In this document: one piece after another, positions 5,873 to 14,114 of the stretch
Layout: every line of letters starts with the position of its first letter
Position numbering within the stretch: position 1 is the first letter of the stretch
Source of the DNA: Lachnospiraceae bacterium UBA3638
GTDB lineage: Bacteria; Bacillota; Clostridia; Lachnospirales; Lachnospiraceae
Length of the DNA: 15,640 bases
Assembly (NCBI GenBank): GCA_002373595.1
Contig: DFKT01000028.1
Location: 1-15,640 of the forward strand
Reading direction: 5' to 3'
The notes under the pieces: generated by a model
Databases searched by the model: none
Told to the model about the DNA's origin: nothing
Seen by the model: only the letters and a program-made list of their open reading frames with translations
Translations under genes and position numbers: made by a program

Positions 5873-6155
5873 CAGCGTTCCAAAGCCCGGCACGCGAAAG
5901 GGCGCACATGCATCCGGAACCAGAAGATGCATAGCATGCGGGAAATTCGGACAAAAGAGTGAGTTCCTTAGGATAGTAAAGACTCCGGACGGAAAGACAG
6001 AACCCGATCCGAACGGAAAGACTCCCGGCAGAGGAGCATATGTCTGCGACACGCAAGAATGTATCGGGAATGCTGTCAAAAAAGGAAGGATCTCCGGAAG
6101 CTTTAAGTCCGCAGTGCCAAGTGAGCTCTACGAAAAACTTCGTAATAAGGAATAA
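5847..6155 (+). CDS. rnpM: RNase P modulator RnpM (YlxR family)
   Basis: Small basic RNA-binding protein of the YlxR/DUF448 family. The B. subtilis member binds RNase P RNA and modulates its activity. The 102 residues carry the family signature RRCIACG (26-32), LRIVKTPDGK (41-50) and GRGAYVCDTQEC (61-72), with two Cys pairs (C28/C31, C67/C72). Whether these bind metal is not known from sequence. The start is uncertain. ATG 5847 has AGGA at 5833-5836. GTG 5856, three codons in, has TAGAGG at 5841-5846 with better spacing. Both lie inside the end of nusA. The gene is five bases from ylxQ, the usual arrangement. Confidence 0.9.
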   Translation: MRKVSRSSNSVPKPGTRKGAHASGTRRCIACGKFGQKSEFLRIVKTPDGKTEPDPNGKTPGRGAYVCDTQECIGNAVKKGRISGSFKSAVPSELYEKLRNKE

Positions 6156-6160
6156 GTTTA

Positions 6161-6532
6161 ATGGAAGATCTGCAAAAGGATCCGGATGAAAAAAGGATCT
6201 ATGGCTGCCTCGGAATGGCGACCAAAGCGGGAAAGATCTCAAGCGGCGAGACACAGGTGCTTGAGGCGATAAGATCCGGAGAAGCGGCACTCGTTATGAC
6301 AGCCGGGGATGCTTCGGAAGGAACCGCGAAAAAGTTCAGAGATAAGTGCTCATACTATGAGGTGGCGTTGCTTTCATTCGGAAGCAAGGAATCTCTGGGA
6401 AGAGCGATAGGAAAGGATTACCGCTCCTGTATAGCAATATGCGACATGGGATTTGCGGAAAGGATAGCGGAGCTGATAACGGGCTCCAAAGAACTCAGGA
6501 GGATCATAAATGGCGAAGATGAGAATTCATGA
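6161..6532 (+). CDS. ylxQ: L7Ae/L30e-family RNA-binding protein YlxQ
   Basis: Single-domain protein of 123 residues related to ribosomal L7Ae/L30e, a fold that binds kink-turn RNA. It has the start of the family pattern ([18 protein letters not shown], 13-30), followed by the [20 protein letters not shown] core (33-52) and a C-terminal strand-helix ([14 protein letters not shown]). The N-terminus has about 12 charged residues before the fold. It is the regular neighbour between ylxR and infB in Firmicutes. Its exact cellular target is not established. AAGGA in the end of rnpM serves as ribosome binding site. Its last 23 bases overlap infB, whose own ribosome binding site lies inside ylxQ. Confidence 0.9.
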   Translation: MEDLQKDPDEKRIYGCLGMATKAGKISSGETQVLEAIRSGEAALVMTAGDASEGTAKKFRDKCSYYEVALLSFGSKESLGRAIGKDYRSCIAICDMGFAERIAELITGSKELRRIINGEDENS

Positions 6533-9344
6533 ACTGGCAAAGGAGCTTGGTCTGGCAAGTAAAGATGTGCTTGCGGCAGCTCTGGATGCGGGATTTGAGG
6601 TTAAAACGGCCAGCAGTTCCGTGGATGACGATCAGGCGGAAAGCCTTCGCCGTAAGTTAAGTTCGGGCGGAAGCATTCCTGCTCCGGAGAAAGCTGAAGC
6701 TCCGAAGAAGGAAGAGAAAAAGGAAGAGAAGAAAGCAGAAGAGAAGCCTGCAGAGAAACCTCAGGATAAAGCTCCTGCGCCCGCTCCCGCCAGGACGGAA
6801 GAAGCAAAGCCCACAGAGGCTCCTAAGAAAAAGAAGCAGATAAGCATCGTGCTTAATCAGCAGAATTCGCGTATGCCCGGAAGAGGAGGCACCGGATTCC
6901 AGGGAGGACGCGGCCCTGCTGCAGGACCTCAGAGAGGCGGCGCAAGAGGACCGATAAAGCCTCTGACTCCTCCTTCACCCACTCCTGCTGTTCAGATGCA
7001 GCAGCAGCCTATTCCGGTCAAGAAGGACCAGGCCGAGCAGGCAAATAAGCTTGATACACCTGCACATATCGTTGACAATGAGAAGCAGGCAGCCCCCGTA
7101 AGACCTGCAAATACTGATAATCAGAACACTCAGACTCTGCGCCCTATGCAGGGAAGACCGCAGGGGATCACCCGCCCCGTAAGACCGGGCGGAAACTCAC
7201 AGGGACAGGTTCCGGGAGGAAGATACAATGCGCCGGGTAGGAATTCATACAACGACAGGCCGAATCAGAACTCTGGTGCGCAGGGGACGCGCGGCGGCTT
7301 CACTGCTCCGGCTCCTGGCCGTGGCGGCATTAATACTGGTCGCGGTGGCAGACCAAATGCAGGGCAGGGAGCTCCGTTCGGAAACGGAAGAGGCGCTCAG
7401 CCGGGTAAAGCAGGCTATACGAATCCCCAGAACCGCGACGCAGAGAGACAGCGCGAAGCGGCAAAGAGAAAAGCAGTAGAGAAAGAGAATAAGCATAAAG
7501 GACAGGTATTTGACGAGGACGGAAATGTTAAGCGCCGTCCCGGCAGTTTCATAAAGCCCGAGAAGAAGCAGGAGGAAGTGGTTGAGGAAGTCATCAAGGT
7601 TATCACTCTTCCCGAGACCATTACCATCGGTGATCTCGCAGCCAAGATGAAACTTCGTCCTGCAGATATCATCAAGAAGCTTTTCCTCGCAGGCAAGGTC
7701 GTTACAGTTAACCAGGAGATCAGCTACGAGGATGCCGAGAATATCGCAATGGAATATGACATTCTCTGTGAGAAGGAAGTTAAGGTCAACATGATCGAGG
7801 AACTTCTCAAAGAGGAAGATGAGAATGCCGAAGATATGGTTACCAGGCCTCCTGTTGTCTGCGTAATGGGACATGTCGATCACGGTAAAACCTCACTCCT
7901 CGATGCCATCAGAAATACTCATGTGACGGACAGAGAGTCAGGCGGTATTACTCAGGCGATCGGTGCATATACCGTTAATGTTAAGGACAGGAGTATCACA
8001 TTCCTTGATACCCCCGGACACGAAGCGTTCACTGCCATGCGTATGCGTGGTGCTAATTCAACGGATATCGCTATCCTGGTTGTCGCTGCGGATGACGGTG
8101 TTATGCCTCAGACCATAGAGGCTATCAACCATGCGAAGGCAGCGGGCGTAGAGATAATCGTAGCCGTAAACAAAATAGATAAGCCCTCTGCAAATATTGA
8201 CAGAGTAAAGCAGGAACTTTCCGAGTACGAGCTTGTTCCCGAGGATTGGGGCGGGAGCACAGTATTCGCTCCCGTATCCGCCAAGACCGGCGAGGGACTC
8301 GAAGGACTTCTTGAGATGATCCTTCTTACCGCGGATGTTCTCGAGCTTAAGGCTAATCCCAATCGTCGTGCAAGAGGTCTTGTCATCGAGGCGGAGCTCG
8401 ACAAGGGACGCGGACCTGTCGCAACCGTACTTGTTCAGAAGGGTACTCTTCACGTCGGAGATTTCATTTCTGCAGGTGCATCAAGCGGTAAAGTCCGTGC
8501 GATGATAGATGACAAGGGCAGGAGAGTAAAGGAAGCAGGACCTTCCACTCCCGTAGAGATACTCGGACTTGATGATGTTCCCGAAGCAGGTGAGGTATTC
8601 CTTGCACACGAGAACGACAAGACGGCCAAGAACTTCGCTCAGACTTATATGGCTGAGAATAAAGAAAAGAAGCTTGCGGAGACTCAGGGTCGCATGAGTC
8701 TCGAGGATCTCTTCTCCAAGATCAAGGAGGGCAACCTCAAGGAACTCAACCTTATCGTCAAGGCAGACGTACAGGGTTCTGTCGAGGCAGTCAAGGAGAG
8801 CCTTACCAAGCTTTCAAACGATGAGATCATTGTTAAGTGCATCCACGGTGGCGTAGGTGCGATCAATGAGTCGGATGTAAACCTTGCGAGTGCGTCCAAT
8901 GCGATCATCATCGGATTCAATGTTAAGCCTGTTGAGGCCGCAAAGGAAAAGGCTGAGAACGAGAATGTCGATGTAAGACTCTATGATGTCATCTACAAAG
9001 CAATCGAAGATATCGAGCTTGCTATGAAGGGTATGCTTGATCCCGTATTCGAGGAGAGGATCATCGGACATGCGGAGGTAAGACAGATATTCAAGGCATC
9101 CGCTATCGGAAACATCGCAGGATCCTATGTGCTTGACGGTGAGATCAAGCGCGGATGTAAGGTAAGGATAAAGAGAGGCGAGGATCTCGTATTCGAAGGA
9201 AACCTTGGATCACTCAAGAGATTTAAGGATGATGTCAAGGAAGTAAAGGCAGGATTCGAGTGCGGACTCGTATTTGAAGATTTCGACAAGATGCAGGAAC
9301 TCGATATAGTTGAAGCATATGTCATGGAACAGGTTTCAAGATGA
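6510..9344 (+). CDS. infB: Translation initiation factor IF-2
   Basis: GTPase that places initiator fMet-tRNA on the 30S subunit and promotes 50S joining. In 944 residues: an IF2_N domain (about 1-50, [11 protein letters not shown]), a long low-complexity linker (about 55-340), a second IF2_N domain (about 368-428, [14 protein letters not shown]), and the G domain. The G motifs are GHVDHGKT (454-461), GGITQ, DTPGHE (500-505), NKID (554-557) and SAK (590-592). Beta-barrel domains and the C-terminal tRNA-binding domain follow. The linker is first Lys/Glu/Ala/Pro-rich, then rich in Gly, Arg, Asn, Gln and Pro with many RGG/GRG steps. Start ATG 6510 has a strong AGGAGG (6497-6502). The stop overlaps rbfA as ATGA. 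All GTPase motifs are intact. Confidence 0.98.
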   Translation: MAKMRIHELAKELGLASKDVLAAALDAGFEVKTASSSVDDDQAESLRRKLSSGGSIPAPEKAEAPKKEEKKEEKKAEEKPAEKPQDKAPAPAPARTEEAKPTEAPKKKKQISIVLNQQNSRMPGRGGTGFQGGRGPAAGPQRGGARGPIKPLTPPSPTPAVQMQQQPIPVKKDQAEQANKLDTPAHIVDNEKQAAPVRPANTDNQNTQTLRPMQGRPQGITRPVRPGGNSQGQVPGGRYNAPGRNSYNDRPNQNSGAQGTRGGFTAPAPGRGGINTGRGGRPNAGQGAPFGNGRGAQPGKAGYTNPQNRDAERQREAAKRKAVEKENKHKGQVFDEDGNVKRRPGSFIKPEKKQEEVVEEVIKVITLPETITIGDLAAKMKLRPADIIKKLFLAGKVVTVNQEISYEDAENIAMEYDILCEKEVKVNMIEELLKEEDENAEDMVTRPPVVCVMGHVDHGKTSLLDAIRNTHVTDRESGGITQAIGAYTVNVKDRSITFLDTPGHEAFTAMRMRGANSTDIAILVVAADDGVMPQTIEAINHAKAAGVEIIVAVNKIDKPSANIDRVKQELSEYELVPEDWGGSTVFAPVSAKTGEGLEGLLEMILLTADVLELKANPNRRARGLVIEAELDKGRGPVATVLVQKGTLHVGDFISAGASSGKVRAMIDDKGRRVKEAGPSTPVEILGLDDVPEAGEVFLAHENDKTAKNFAQTYMAENKEKKLAETQGRMSLEDLFSKIKEGNLKELNLIVKADVQGSVEAVKESLTKLSNDEIIVKCIHGGVGAINESDVNLASASNAIIIGFNVKPVEAAKEKAENENVDVRLYDVIYKAIEDIELAMKGMLDPVFEERIIGHAEVRQIFKASAIGNIAGSYVLDGEIKRGCKVRIKRGEDLVFEGNLGSLKRFKDDVKEVKAGFECGLVFEDFDKMQELDIVEAYVMEQVSR

Positions 9345-9775
9345 GAAAGAACAGTGTAAAAAATACCCGTCTTAACGGCGAGGTCATGAAGGTTCTCTCC
9401 GAGATAATCAGGGATGAGATAAAGGATCCCCGCATCAGTCCCTGGACAAGCATCGTTGCGTGCGAGGTCGCACCTGATCTCAAGACCTGTAAGGTATGGA
9501 TCAGCGTGCTCGGAAGTGATGAGGATGCCAGGAATACCGGAGAGGGACTGAAGAGTGCGGCGCCTTTTATCAGGAGAGAACTCGCTCATACCATGAACCT
9601 CAGAAACACTCCGGAGATCACTTTCCTGATGGATACATCCATCGCACACGGAGTCGATATGATACACAAGATCGATGAAGTGATCGCAAGAGATGACGAG
9701 GCAAGGAAAGCGCGCGGAGAGGAAGATGAGGATGCAGTCGAAGACCCGGATGCATCGGATGACGAAGAAGATTGA
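9341..9775 (+). CDS. rbfA: 30S ribosome-binding factor RbfA
   Basis: Cold-shock-related assembly factor that binds the 30S subunit near 16S helix 1 and helps late maturation. The 144 residues show the single KH-like domain: [20 protein letters not shown] (10-29), DPRIS, then VTxVxVSxDL-type strands (here [19 protein letters not shown]), and an [14 protein letters not shown] strand near 87-100. A long acidic tail of Asp/Glu (about 117-144) extends past the usual domain. The start codon overlaps the infB stop (ATGA), with only a weak AGG upstream, so translation is probably coupled to infB. Confidence 0.95.
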   Translation: MRKNSVKNTRLNGEVMKVLSEIIRDEIKDPRISPWTSIVACEVAPDLKTCKVWISVLGSDEDARNTGEGLKSAAPFIRRELAHTMNLRNTPEITFLMDTSIAHGVDMIHKIDEVIARDDEARKARGEEDEDAVEDPDASDDEED

Positions 9776-9805
9776 CGGACGTAAAGGTTTTATTTGGAGA
9801 TTTAT

Positions 9806-10768
9806 ATGATCGATATAGTTAAGGAATGTCAGGGAGCGAAGAGAATAGGTCTTAGCGGACACATCAGACCGGACGGGGATGCGATATCCTCCTGCCTTGC
9901 GCTGAGAAAGTATCTGATGAATGCTTTTCCGAAGGCTACGGTAAAAGTAAATCTTGAGCTTCCGCTTCCTTCGATATTCAGTGAGATATGGGGGTACGAT
10001 ACCATCGATACGGATTTTCCCGAGAAGGAAGAGAAGTATGATGTCTACTTTGCACTTGATACCAATTTCGAGAGACTCGGACAGGCACAGCCCTATTTCC
10101 AGAATGCCGGAAAGAGGATCAATATCGATCATCATGTGAGCAACGGAGGAGTGGGTGATATCAATGTAACAGAGCCCGAGATAAGCTCTACCGCCGAGCT
10201 CCTTGTAAAGATACTCGACAGGAAATACTTTGATGCGGAGATCGCCAAAGCTCTCTATATCGGAATGATACATGATACCGGAGTCTTCCAGTATTCGTGC
10301 ACTTCACCCGAGACTATGAGACGTGCCGCAGACCTTATGGAATACGGTTTCGATTTCCCCAATATCATCTTAAAGACATTCTATGAGAAGACGTATCTGC
10401 AGTCACAGATAATGGGAAGATGCCTCATGGAGAGCATCAGATTTATGAACGGCAGATGTATCGCGAGTGTTGTCGATCTCAAGACCCAGAAATTCTATGG
10501 CGTATCGAGCAAGGATTTCGAGGGTATCGTCAACCAGCTCAGAAATATCAGGGGCGTGGACTGCGCGATCTTTATGTATGAGCTTAGCCCGCTTGAGTTC
10601 AAGGTGAGCATGAGATCGTCCGAGGCAGTGGATGTTGCTGAGATCGGAGAGTACTTCGGAGGCGGCGGACATGTGCGCGCTGCGGGATGCAATATGCACG
10701 GTACTTTCTATGACTGCGTAAACAATATCTCCGAGCAGATCGAGAAGCAGCTGAAGAAGGAAAGTTAA
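9806..10768 (+). CDS. nrnA: DHH-DHHA1 phosphoesterase, NrnA-type oligoribonuclease / pAp phosphatase
   Basis: Metal-dependent phosphoesterase that in Firmicutes degrades 2-5-nt RNAs and can dephosphorylate 3'-phosphoadenosine 5'-phosphate. The 320 residues contain the DHH motifs: GHIRPDGDAISS (18-29; H19, D23, D25), ALDT (83-86; D85), IDHH (107-110) and the Asp of GMIHDTG (153-159; D157). The DHHA1 substrate-binding motif is FGGGGHVRAAG (284-294). All metal ligands are present. ATG 9806 is chosen because TGGAGA (9795-9800) lies five bases upstream; an in-frame TTG at 9794 has no such site. Its place between rbfA and truB is common in Clostridia and links small-RNA turnover to translation genes. 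pAp versus nanoRNA preference cannot be told here. Confidence 0.93.
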   Translation: MIDIVKECQGAKRIGLSGHIRPDGDAISSCLALRKYLMNAFPKATVKVNLELPLPSIFSEIWGYDTIDTDFPEKEEKYDVYFALDTNFERLGQAQPYFQNAGKRINIDHHVSNGGVGDINVTEPEISSTAELLVKILDRKYFDAEIAKALYIGMIHDTGVFQYSCTSPETMRRAADLMEYGFDFPNIILKTFYEKTYLQSQIMGRCLMESIRFMNGRCIASVVDLKTQKFYGVSSKDFEGIVNQLRNIRGVDCAIFMYELSPLEFKVSMRSSEAVDVAEIGEYFGGGGHVRAAGCNMHGTFYDCVNNISEQIEKQLKKES

Positions 10769-10778
10769 GGATAATTAT

Positions 10779-11729
10779 TTGAGCGACGTATCGGGACTAA
10801 ACGGAATAATAAACATCTATAAGGAGGAGGGCTACACCTCCTTTGATGTTATAGCGATACTTCGCGGTATTACCGGTACCGGAAAATGCGGACATACAGG
10901 AACGCTCGATCCTATGGCGACAGGAGTACTTCCCGTAGCATTCGGAAAAGCTACCAAGGTGTGCTCACTTATCACGGATTGGGACAAGGAGTATGAAGCG
11001 GAAATGCTTCTCGGCCGCACTACGGATACGCTCGATATTACGGGGACTACCATTTCCGAGAGGGAAGTAAGTGTCTCGGAAAGTGAGATAAAGAAAGCGA
11101 TAATGAAATATCTGGGAGGATACGATCAGATGCCTCCCATGTACTCCGCACTTAAAGTTGATGGCAAGAGACTCTATGATATAGCGAGGAGCGGAGGAGA
11201 AGTGGAGAGAACTCCCCGAAGAGTCAGCATTCCGAGGATAGAAATATTAAGTATCGATATACCTGATGTCAGGTTTAAGGTTCTGTGCTCCAAGGGCACC
11301 TATATCCGCAGCCTCTGTGATGATATAGGATATGATCTCGGATGCGGCGCATGCATGAAATCTCTTGTGCGTACCAAAGTGGGACCCTATGCGATAGTGG
11401 ATGCGGTAAAGATTTCCGAGCTTGAATCTTTTGCCCAAGAGAACGGAAAGGAAGCGATTGCTTCTTCGAAATATATAAACAGTACGGATTCGGTCTTTTA
11501 CGATCTGCCCGCAGTCAAAGTAAAGGAGAATGCTGTATCCGCACTTGAGAACGGCAATAAACTTAAACGTTCGGATGTGGAAGGTTTTGCGGCAGCGCGT
11601 TCCGATATGGGATCCGATGATAAGGACAACAGAGACCGTATCAGAGTCTATTTCCCGAACGGAGCATTCGCAGCGGTATATATGAAAGCTGAGGGCGGAC
11701 TGTATAAGCCCGAAAAGATGTTTATCTGA
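10779..11729 (+). CDS. truB: tRNA pseudouridine(55) synthase TruB
   Basis: Converts U55 of the T-loop of tRNAs to pseudouridine and also acts as a tRNA chaperone. The 316 residues include the catalytic block GHTGTLDPMATGVLP (38-52) with the catalytic D44, the KxYDxARxG-like segment (KRLYDIARSGGEVER), and the RCSKGTYIRSL-like block (LCSKGTYIRSLCDDIG). The C-terminal part (about 240-316) is less conserved but carries a PUA-like ending. The start is a TTG at 10779, supported by AAGGA at 10767-10771 seven bases upstream; no ATG is available near it. It lies 10 bases after nrnA and 6 bases before ribF. Confidence 0.95.
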   Translation: MSDVSGLNGIINIYKEEGYTSFDVIAILRGITGTGKCGHTGTLDPMATGVLPVAFGKATKVCSLITDWDKEYEAEMLLGRTTDTLDITGTTISEREVSVSESEIKKAIMKYLGGYDQMPPMYSALKVDGKRLYDIARSGGEVERTPRRVSIPRIEILSIDIPDVRFKVLCSKGTYIRSLCDDIGYDLGCGACMKSLVRTKVGPYAIVDAVKISELESFAQENGKEAIASSKYINSTDSVFYDLPAVKVKENAVSALENGNKLKRSDVEGFAAARSDMGSDDKDNRDRIRVYFPNGAFAAVYMKAEGGLYKPEKMFI

Positions 11730-11735
11730 CAGACG

Positions 11736-12662
11736 ATGGAAATAATAACCGGTACAAAAGAATTCATAATAGAACATGATACGGCGGTGTCCATAGGAAA
11801 GTTCGACGGTGTTCACATAGGACACAGGAGGCTTCTCGATGAGATCATCAAGAAAAAGAAGGACGGACTGAAAGCTCTCGTTTTTACATTCGATCCTTAT
11901 CCCGAAGTTCTCTTTGGTAGGAGTGACGGACGCCTGACGACATCTGAAGAAAAAAGACTCCTTCTCGAGAGAATGGGAATAGATATTCTTGTTGAGTATC
12001 CGATGGACAAGGAAACTGCGGATACCGATCCCGGGATCTTCTTAAGAGATATCGTTGCCGGGAGGCTCGGAGCTTCCTTTGTGGCGGCAGGCCCCGATCT
12101 GTCATTCGGAGCCGGAGGCAGGGGAAATATCGAACTCTTAAAAGAGATGTCCGGGGGACTTGGCATCACCGTCTCAGAGGTCGAAAAAGTAAAATGCGAT
12201 GTGGACGGAGAGGAGAAGACAGTAAGCTCGACTCTTATCAGATCGCTCATAGAAAAGTCTGATATGGGCAATGCGGAAAAACTCCTTGGGATGCCGTATC
12301 TTATCTGCGGCAAAGTAGTACACGGCAATTCACTGGGACGAACGCTCGGATTTCCTACAGCGAACATCCCTATCTCCGATGATAAGATAATACCGGGATA
12401 CGGAGTGTATGCGGCTGATGTACGGATCGCGGAAATAGGATACAAAGCGCTTGTAAATATCGGAGTAAAGCCGACGATAGAAGGTTCGGATCCGGAGACA
12501 CCTTCGGCGGAATGCTTCATATATGATTTTGACGGTGATATATACGGTGAAGATATAGAGGTCTGCCTCGGTAATTTCATCAGACCTGAGATGAAATTTG
12601 ACTCGGTAGATGAATTAAAGGCACAGGTTATTCATGATATTCAGAAAGCAAGAGAAAACTGA
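11736..12662 (+). CDS. ribF: Bifunctional riboflavin kinase / FAD synthetase
   Basis: Makes FMN from riboflavin and then FAD from FMN, both with ATP. The 308 residues contain an N-terminal nucleotidyltransferase domain with SIGKFDGVHIGHRRLL (19-34; HxGH-type motif) and an S-S-T-x-I-R segment (VSSTLIRSLIE). A C-terminal flavokinase domain has HGNSLGRTLGFPTANI (196-211), whose PTAN (207-210) binds Mg-ATP. No FMN riboswitch precedes it; it is expressed as part of the translation operon, an arrangement typical of truB-ribF pairs. No good ribosome binding site is seen before ATG 11736, so coupling to the truB stop six bases earlier is likely. The end overlaps the next gene by 29 bases. Confidence 0.95.
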   Translation: MEIITGTKEFIIEHDTAVSIGKFDGVHIGHRRLLDEIIKKKKDGLKALVFTFDPYPEVLFGRSDGRLTTSEEKRLLLERMGIDILVEYPMDKETADTDPGIFLRDIVAGRLGASFVAAGPDLSFGAGGRGNIELLKEMSGGLGITVSEVEKVKCDVDGEEKTVSSTLIRSLIEKSDMGNAEKLLGMPYLICGKVVHGNSLGRTLGFPTANIPISDDKIIPGYGVYAADVRIAEIGYKALVNIGVKPTIEGSDPETPSAECFIYDFDGDIYGEDIEVCLGNFIRPEMKFDSVDELKAQVIHDIQKAREN

Positions 12663-13542
12663 TTTTTACGATGAGAGAGCTGCTTTGGTCAGGCTTATGT
12701 TTGCGTGTCTAGTTTGGACCGTTCTTGTTTTTACGCCTGCTTTTTCCATAACCGCCGGGGCGGCGACTCCCGCCACGGACTCCGGGGAGCTTGCATCTGC
12801 GGGACTCAGACTCTCCGTCCCCGAGACCATCACAAAAGAGGAAGTCCTAAGGTATGCGCAGGATAAGCAGGGAGATTATTTTGGATATACCAATATAGGA
12901 ATAAGTGATGTGGAGAGCTTCCTGAATGTGAGGGCAGCAGGATCCACATCTGCGGATATAGTCGGAAGGATGCTGGCAAATGCGGCATGTGAAGTCATCT
13001 CGGAATCTGACGACGGATGGGCGCTCATCAAGTCCGGAGAAGTAGAAGGATATGTGAGCCTCGAATATCTTCTTACGGGAGCCAATGCGATAAAGAGAGC
13101 CCGGGAAGTTAATGATAAGGAGGGAGAGCTTACGGTGGCTCTTACCCTTAGCGAGGCAATGTACGGTGCGGGAATCTCCGATATCAGAGCGGATATCTGT
13201 AACCGTGCGATCGCCTGCGTTGGGAACCCTTATGTACCCGGAGGAGTGAGCCTTACGAACGGCTGTGACTGCTCGGGATTCACGCTGACTCTGTACGCCA
13301 AGTACGGCATCAATATCAGTCATTCTCCCGCTGTTCAGGCTACGCAGGGCACGTCCGTCACATTCGAGGAACTTCAGCCCGGGGACCTTATCTATTATGC
13401 ACGCGGAGGCGGTATACAGCATGTCACCATCTATATAGGAAACGGAGAGGTCATAAGCGCCAGTTCGCCGGAAAGAGGCATAGTAAGATGTGCGTATAAC
13501 TACCGCGAACCGGTTAAATTTGTGAGATTCTTCCCGGAATAG
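12634..13542 (+). CDS. Secreted SH3b-NlpC/P60 peptidoglycan endopeptidase
   Basis: Predicted cell-wall hydrolase that cleaves peptide stems, typically gamma-D-Glu to diamino acid bonds. The 302 residues contain a cytosolic N-tail, a hydrophobic signal segment (about 21-38) with AGAA (41-44) as likely cleavage zone, a bacterial SH3 domain (about 89-149), a linker, and an NlpC/P60 domain (about 185-302). The nucleophile is C213 in CDCSGF, and H263 lies in QHVTIYIGNG. The third polar position, usually His/Asn/Gln, appears to be Ser275. The start is uncertain. ATG 12634 lies within ribF with a weak AGG site; a later ATG (12697) would still leave a signal peptide. A secreted wall enzyme at the end of a translation operon is odd company. 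No terminator separates it from ribF. Confidence 0.88.
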   Translation: MIFRKQEKTDFYDERAALVRLMFACLVWTVLVFTPAFSITAGAATPATDSGELASAGLRLSVPETITKEEVLRYAQDKQGDYFGYTNIGISDVESFLNVRAAGSTSADIVGRMLANAACEVISESDDGWALIKSGEVEGYVSLEYLLTGANAIKRAREVNDKEGELTVALTLSEAMYGAGISDIRADICNRAIACVGNPYVPGGVSLTNGCDCSGFTLTLYAKYGINISHSPAVQATQGTSVTFEELQPGDLIYYARGGGIQHVTIYIGNGEVISASSPERGIVRCAYNYREPVKFVRFFPE

Positions 13543-13550
13543 CGAAGGGT

Positions 13551-13578
13551 TTGACAATAAAAACAAATGTGATATAAT
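13551..13578 (+). promoter_or_regulatory. Strong extended -10 promoter of rpsO
   Basis: Consensus TTGACA (13551-13556), a 16-base spacer and consensus TATAAT (13573-13578), preceded by TG at 13570-13571 (extended -10). Transcription would start near 13585, giving a leader of about 85 nt. It begins nine bases after the stop of the NlpC/P60 gene. Confidence 0.92.
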
Positions 13579-13596
13579 AGCCGAGTGTGTGTTTAC

Positions 13597-13637
13597 CCGC
13601 ACTTAGGGAACGGAAACTCCGACCCTCTCTCAGTGCG
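13597..13637 (+). promoter_or_regulatory. Structured rpsO leader, candidate S15 autoregulatory element
   Basis: Nested stems can be read in the leader: CGCAC (13598-13602) with GTGCG (13633-13637), AGGG (13605-13608) with CCCT (13623-13626), and CGGA (13611-13614) with TCCG (13618-13621), separated by small purine-rich internal loops. S15 is known to repress its own mRNA through leader structures that differ between bacterial groups. This leader is in the right place, but I cannot match it to a named S15 motif. Confidence 0.55.
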
Positions 13638-13669
13638 TGGCATATTTAAGATCAATAGGAGGAAAAGAA

Positions 13670-13936
13670 ATGATCAACAAAGAGAAGAAAACAGCAATCA
13701 TGAATGAGTACGCTCGTACTCCCGGCGACACCGGATCACCTGAGGTTCAGGTGGCAGTCCTTACCGCAAGGATCGGCGAGCTCACCGAGCACCTTAAGGC
13801 AAACCCCAAGGATCACCACTCCAGACGCGGAATGCTCAAGCTTGTAGGACAGAGACGCGGACTTCTTGATTACCTCAAGGAGAAGGACATCGAGAGATAC
13901 AGAGCACTTATCGAGAAGCTCGGACTCAGAAAGTAA
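13670..13936 (+). CDS. rpsO: 30S ribosomal protein S15
   Basis: Primary binding protein of the 16S central domain (three-way junction of helices 20-22), needed for platform assembly. At 88 residues it is the usual size. Signatures are [20 protein letters not shown] (15-34), [16 protein letters not shown] and the basic end [12 protein letters not shown]. The start is ATG 13670, chosen for TAGGAGG at 13656-13662; an in-frame GTG at 13637 lies inside the leader stem. It has its own strong promoter, a structured leader and a terminator, so it is transcribed largely independently of both the upstream operon and pnp. Confidence 0.98.
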   Translation: MINKEKKTAIMNEYARTPGDTGSPEVQVAVLTARIGELTEHLKANPKDHHSRRGMLKLVGQRRGLLDYLKEKDIERYRALIEKLGLRK

Positions 13937-13945
13937 TAAGTTAAT

Positions 13946-13980
13946 AAAAGAGGGACTGCGGGACCGCGGTTCCCTCTTTT
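13946..13980 (+). terminator. Intrinsic terminator after rpsO
   Basis: AAAAGAGGGA (13946-13955) pairs with TCCCTCTTTT (13971-13980), with an inner GC-rich stem (CTGCGG/CCGCGG, one G-U). The hairpin ends in a T-run and begins ten bases after the rpsO stop. It separates rpsO from pnp, so pnp depends on read-through or on its own promoter, of which only AT-rich candidates (TATAAA at 13995-14000) are visible. Confidence 0.93.
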
Positions 13981-14027
13981 CATATTAAAAAACTTATAAA
14001 TCATTATTTTCCGGACCGAAAGGATGA

Positions 14028-14080
14028 CCGAAATTACTCAAATGCATATGATCTTTTCATACGTATCTGAGTGGTTTCGG
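14028..14080 (+). promoter_or_regulatory. Long hairpin in the pnp 5' leader
   Basis: CCGAAATTACTCA (14028-14040) pairs with TGAGTGGTTTCGG (14068-14080) through two U-G pairs. The stem continues with ATGCATATGA (14042-14051) against TCATACGTAT (14057-14066), interrupted by one A-C mismatch, around a short TCTTT loop. The near 24-bp stem ends 34 bases before the pnp start. In E. coli a long pnp leader hairpin is cut by RNase III and lets PNPase repress itself. This may be an analogous element, but that is inference. Confidence 0.65.
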
Positions 14081-14114
14081 AAGTCGCCTTAAGGTTCGGG
14101 GCAAAGGAGGAACT

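Noticed and set aside
9125..10273. A 382-codon open frame on the minus strand.
   Set aside because: It is antisense to the end of infB, rbfA and nrnA, which have clear families. Its translation shows no motif, and its length follows from the codon bias of the opposite strand.
11730..11735. A possible FMN riboswitch before ribF.
   Set aside because: Only six bases separate truB and ribF, so there is no room for one, and no such element is seen inside truB.
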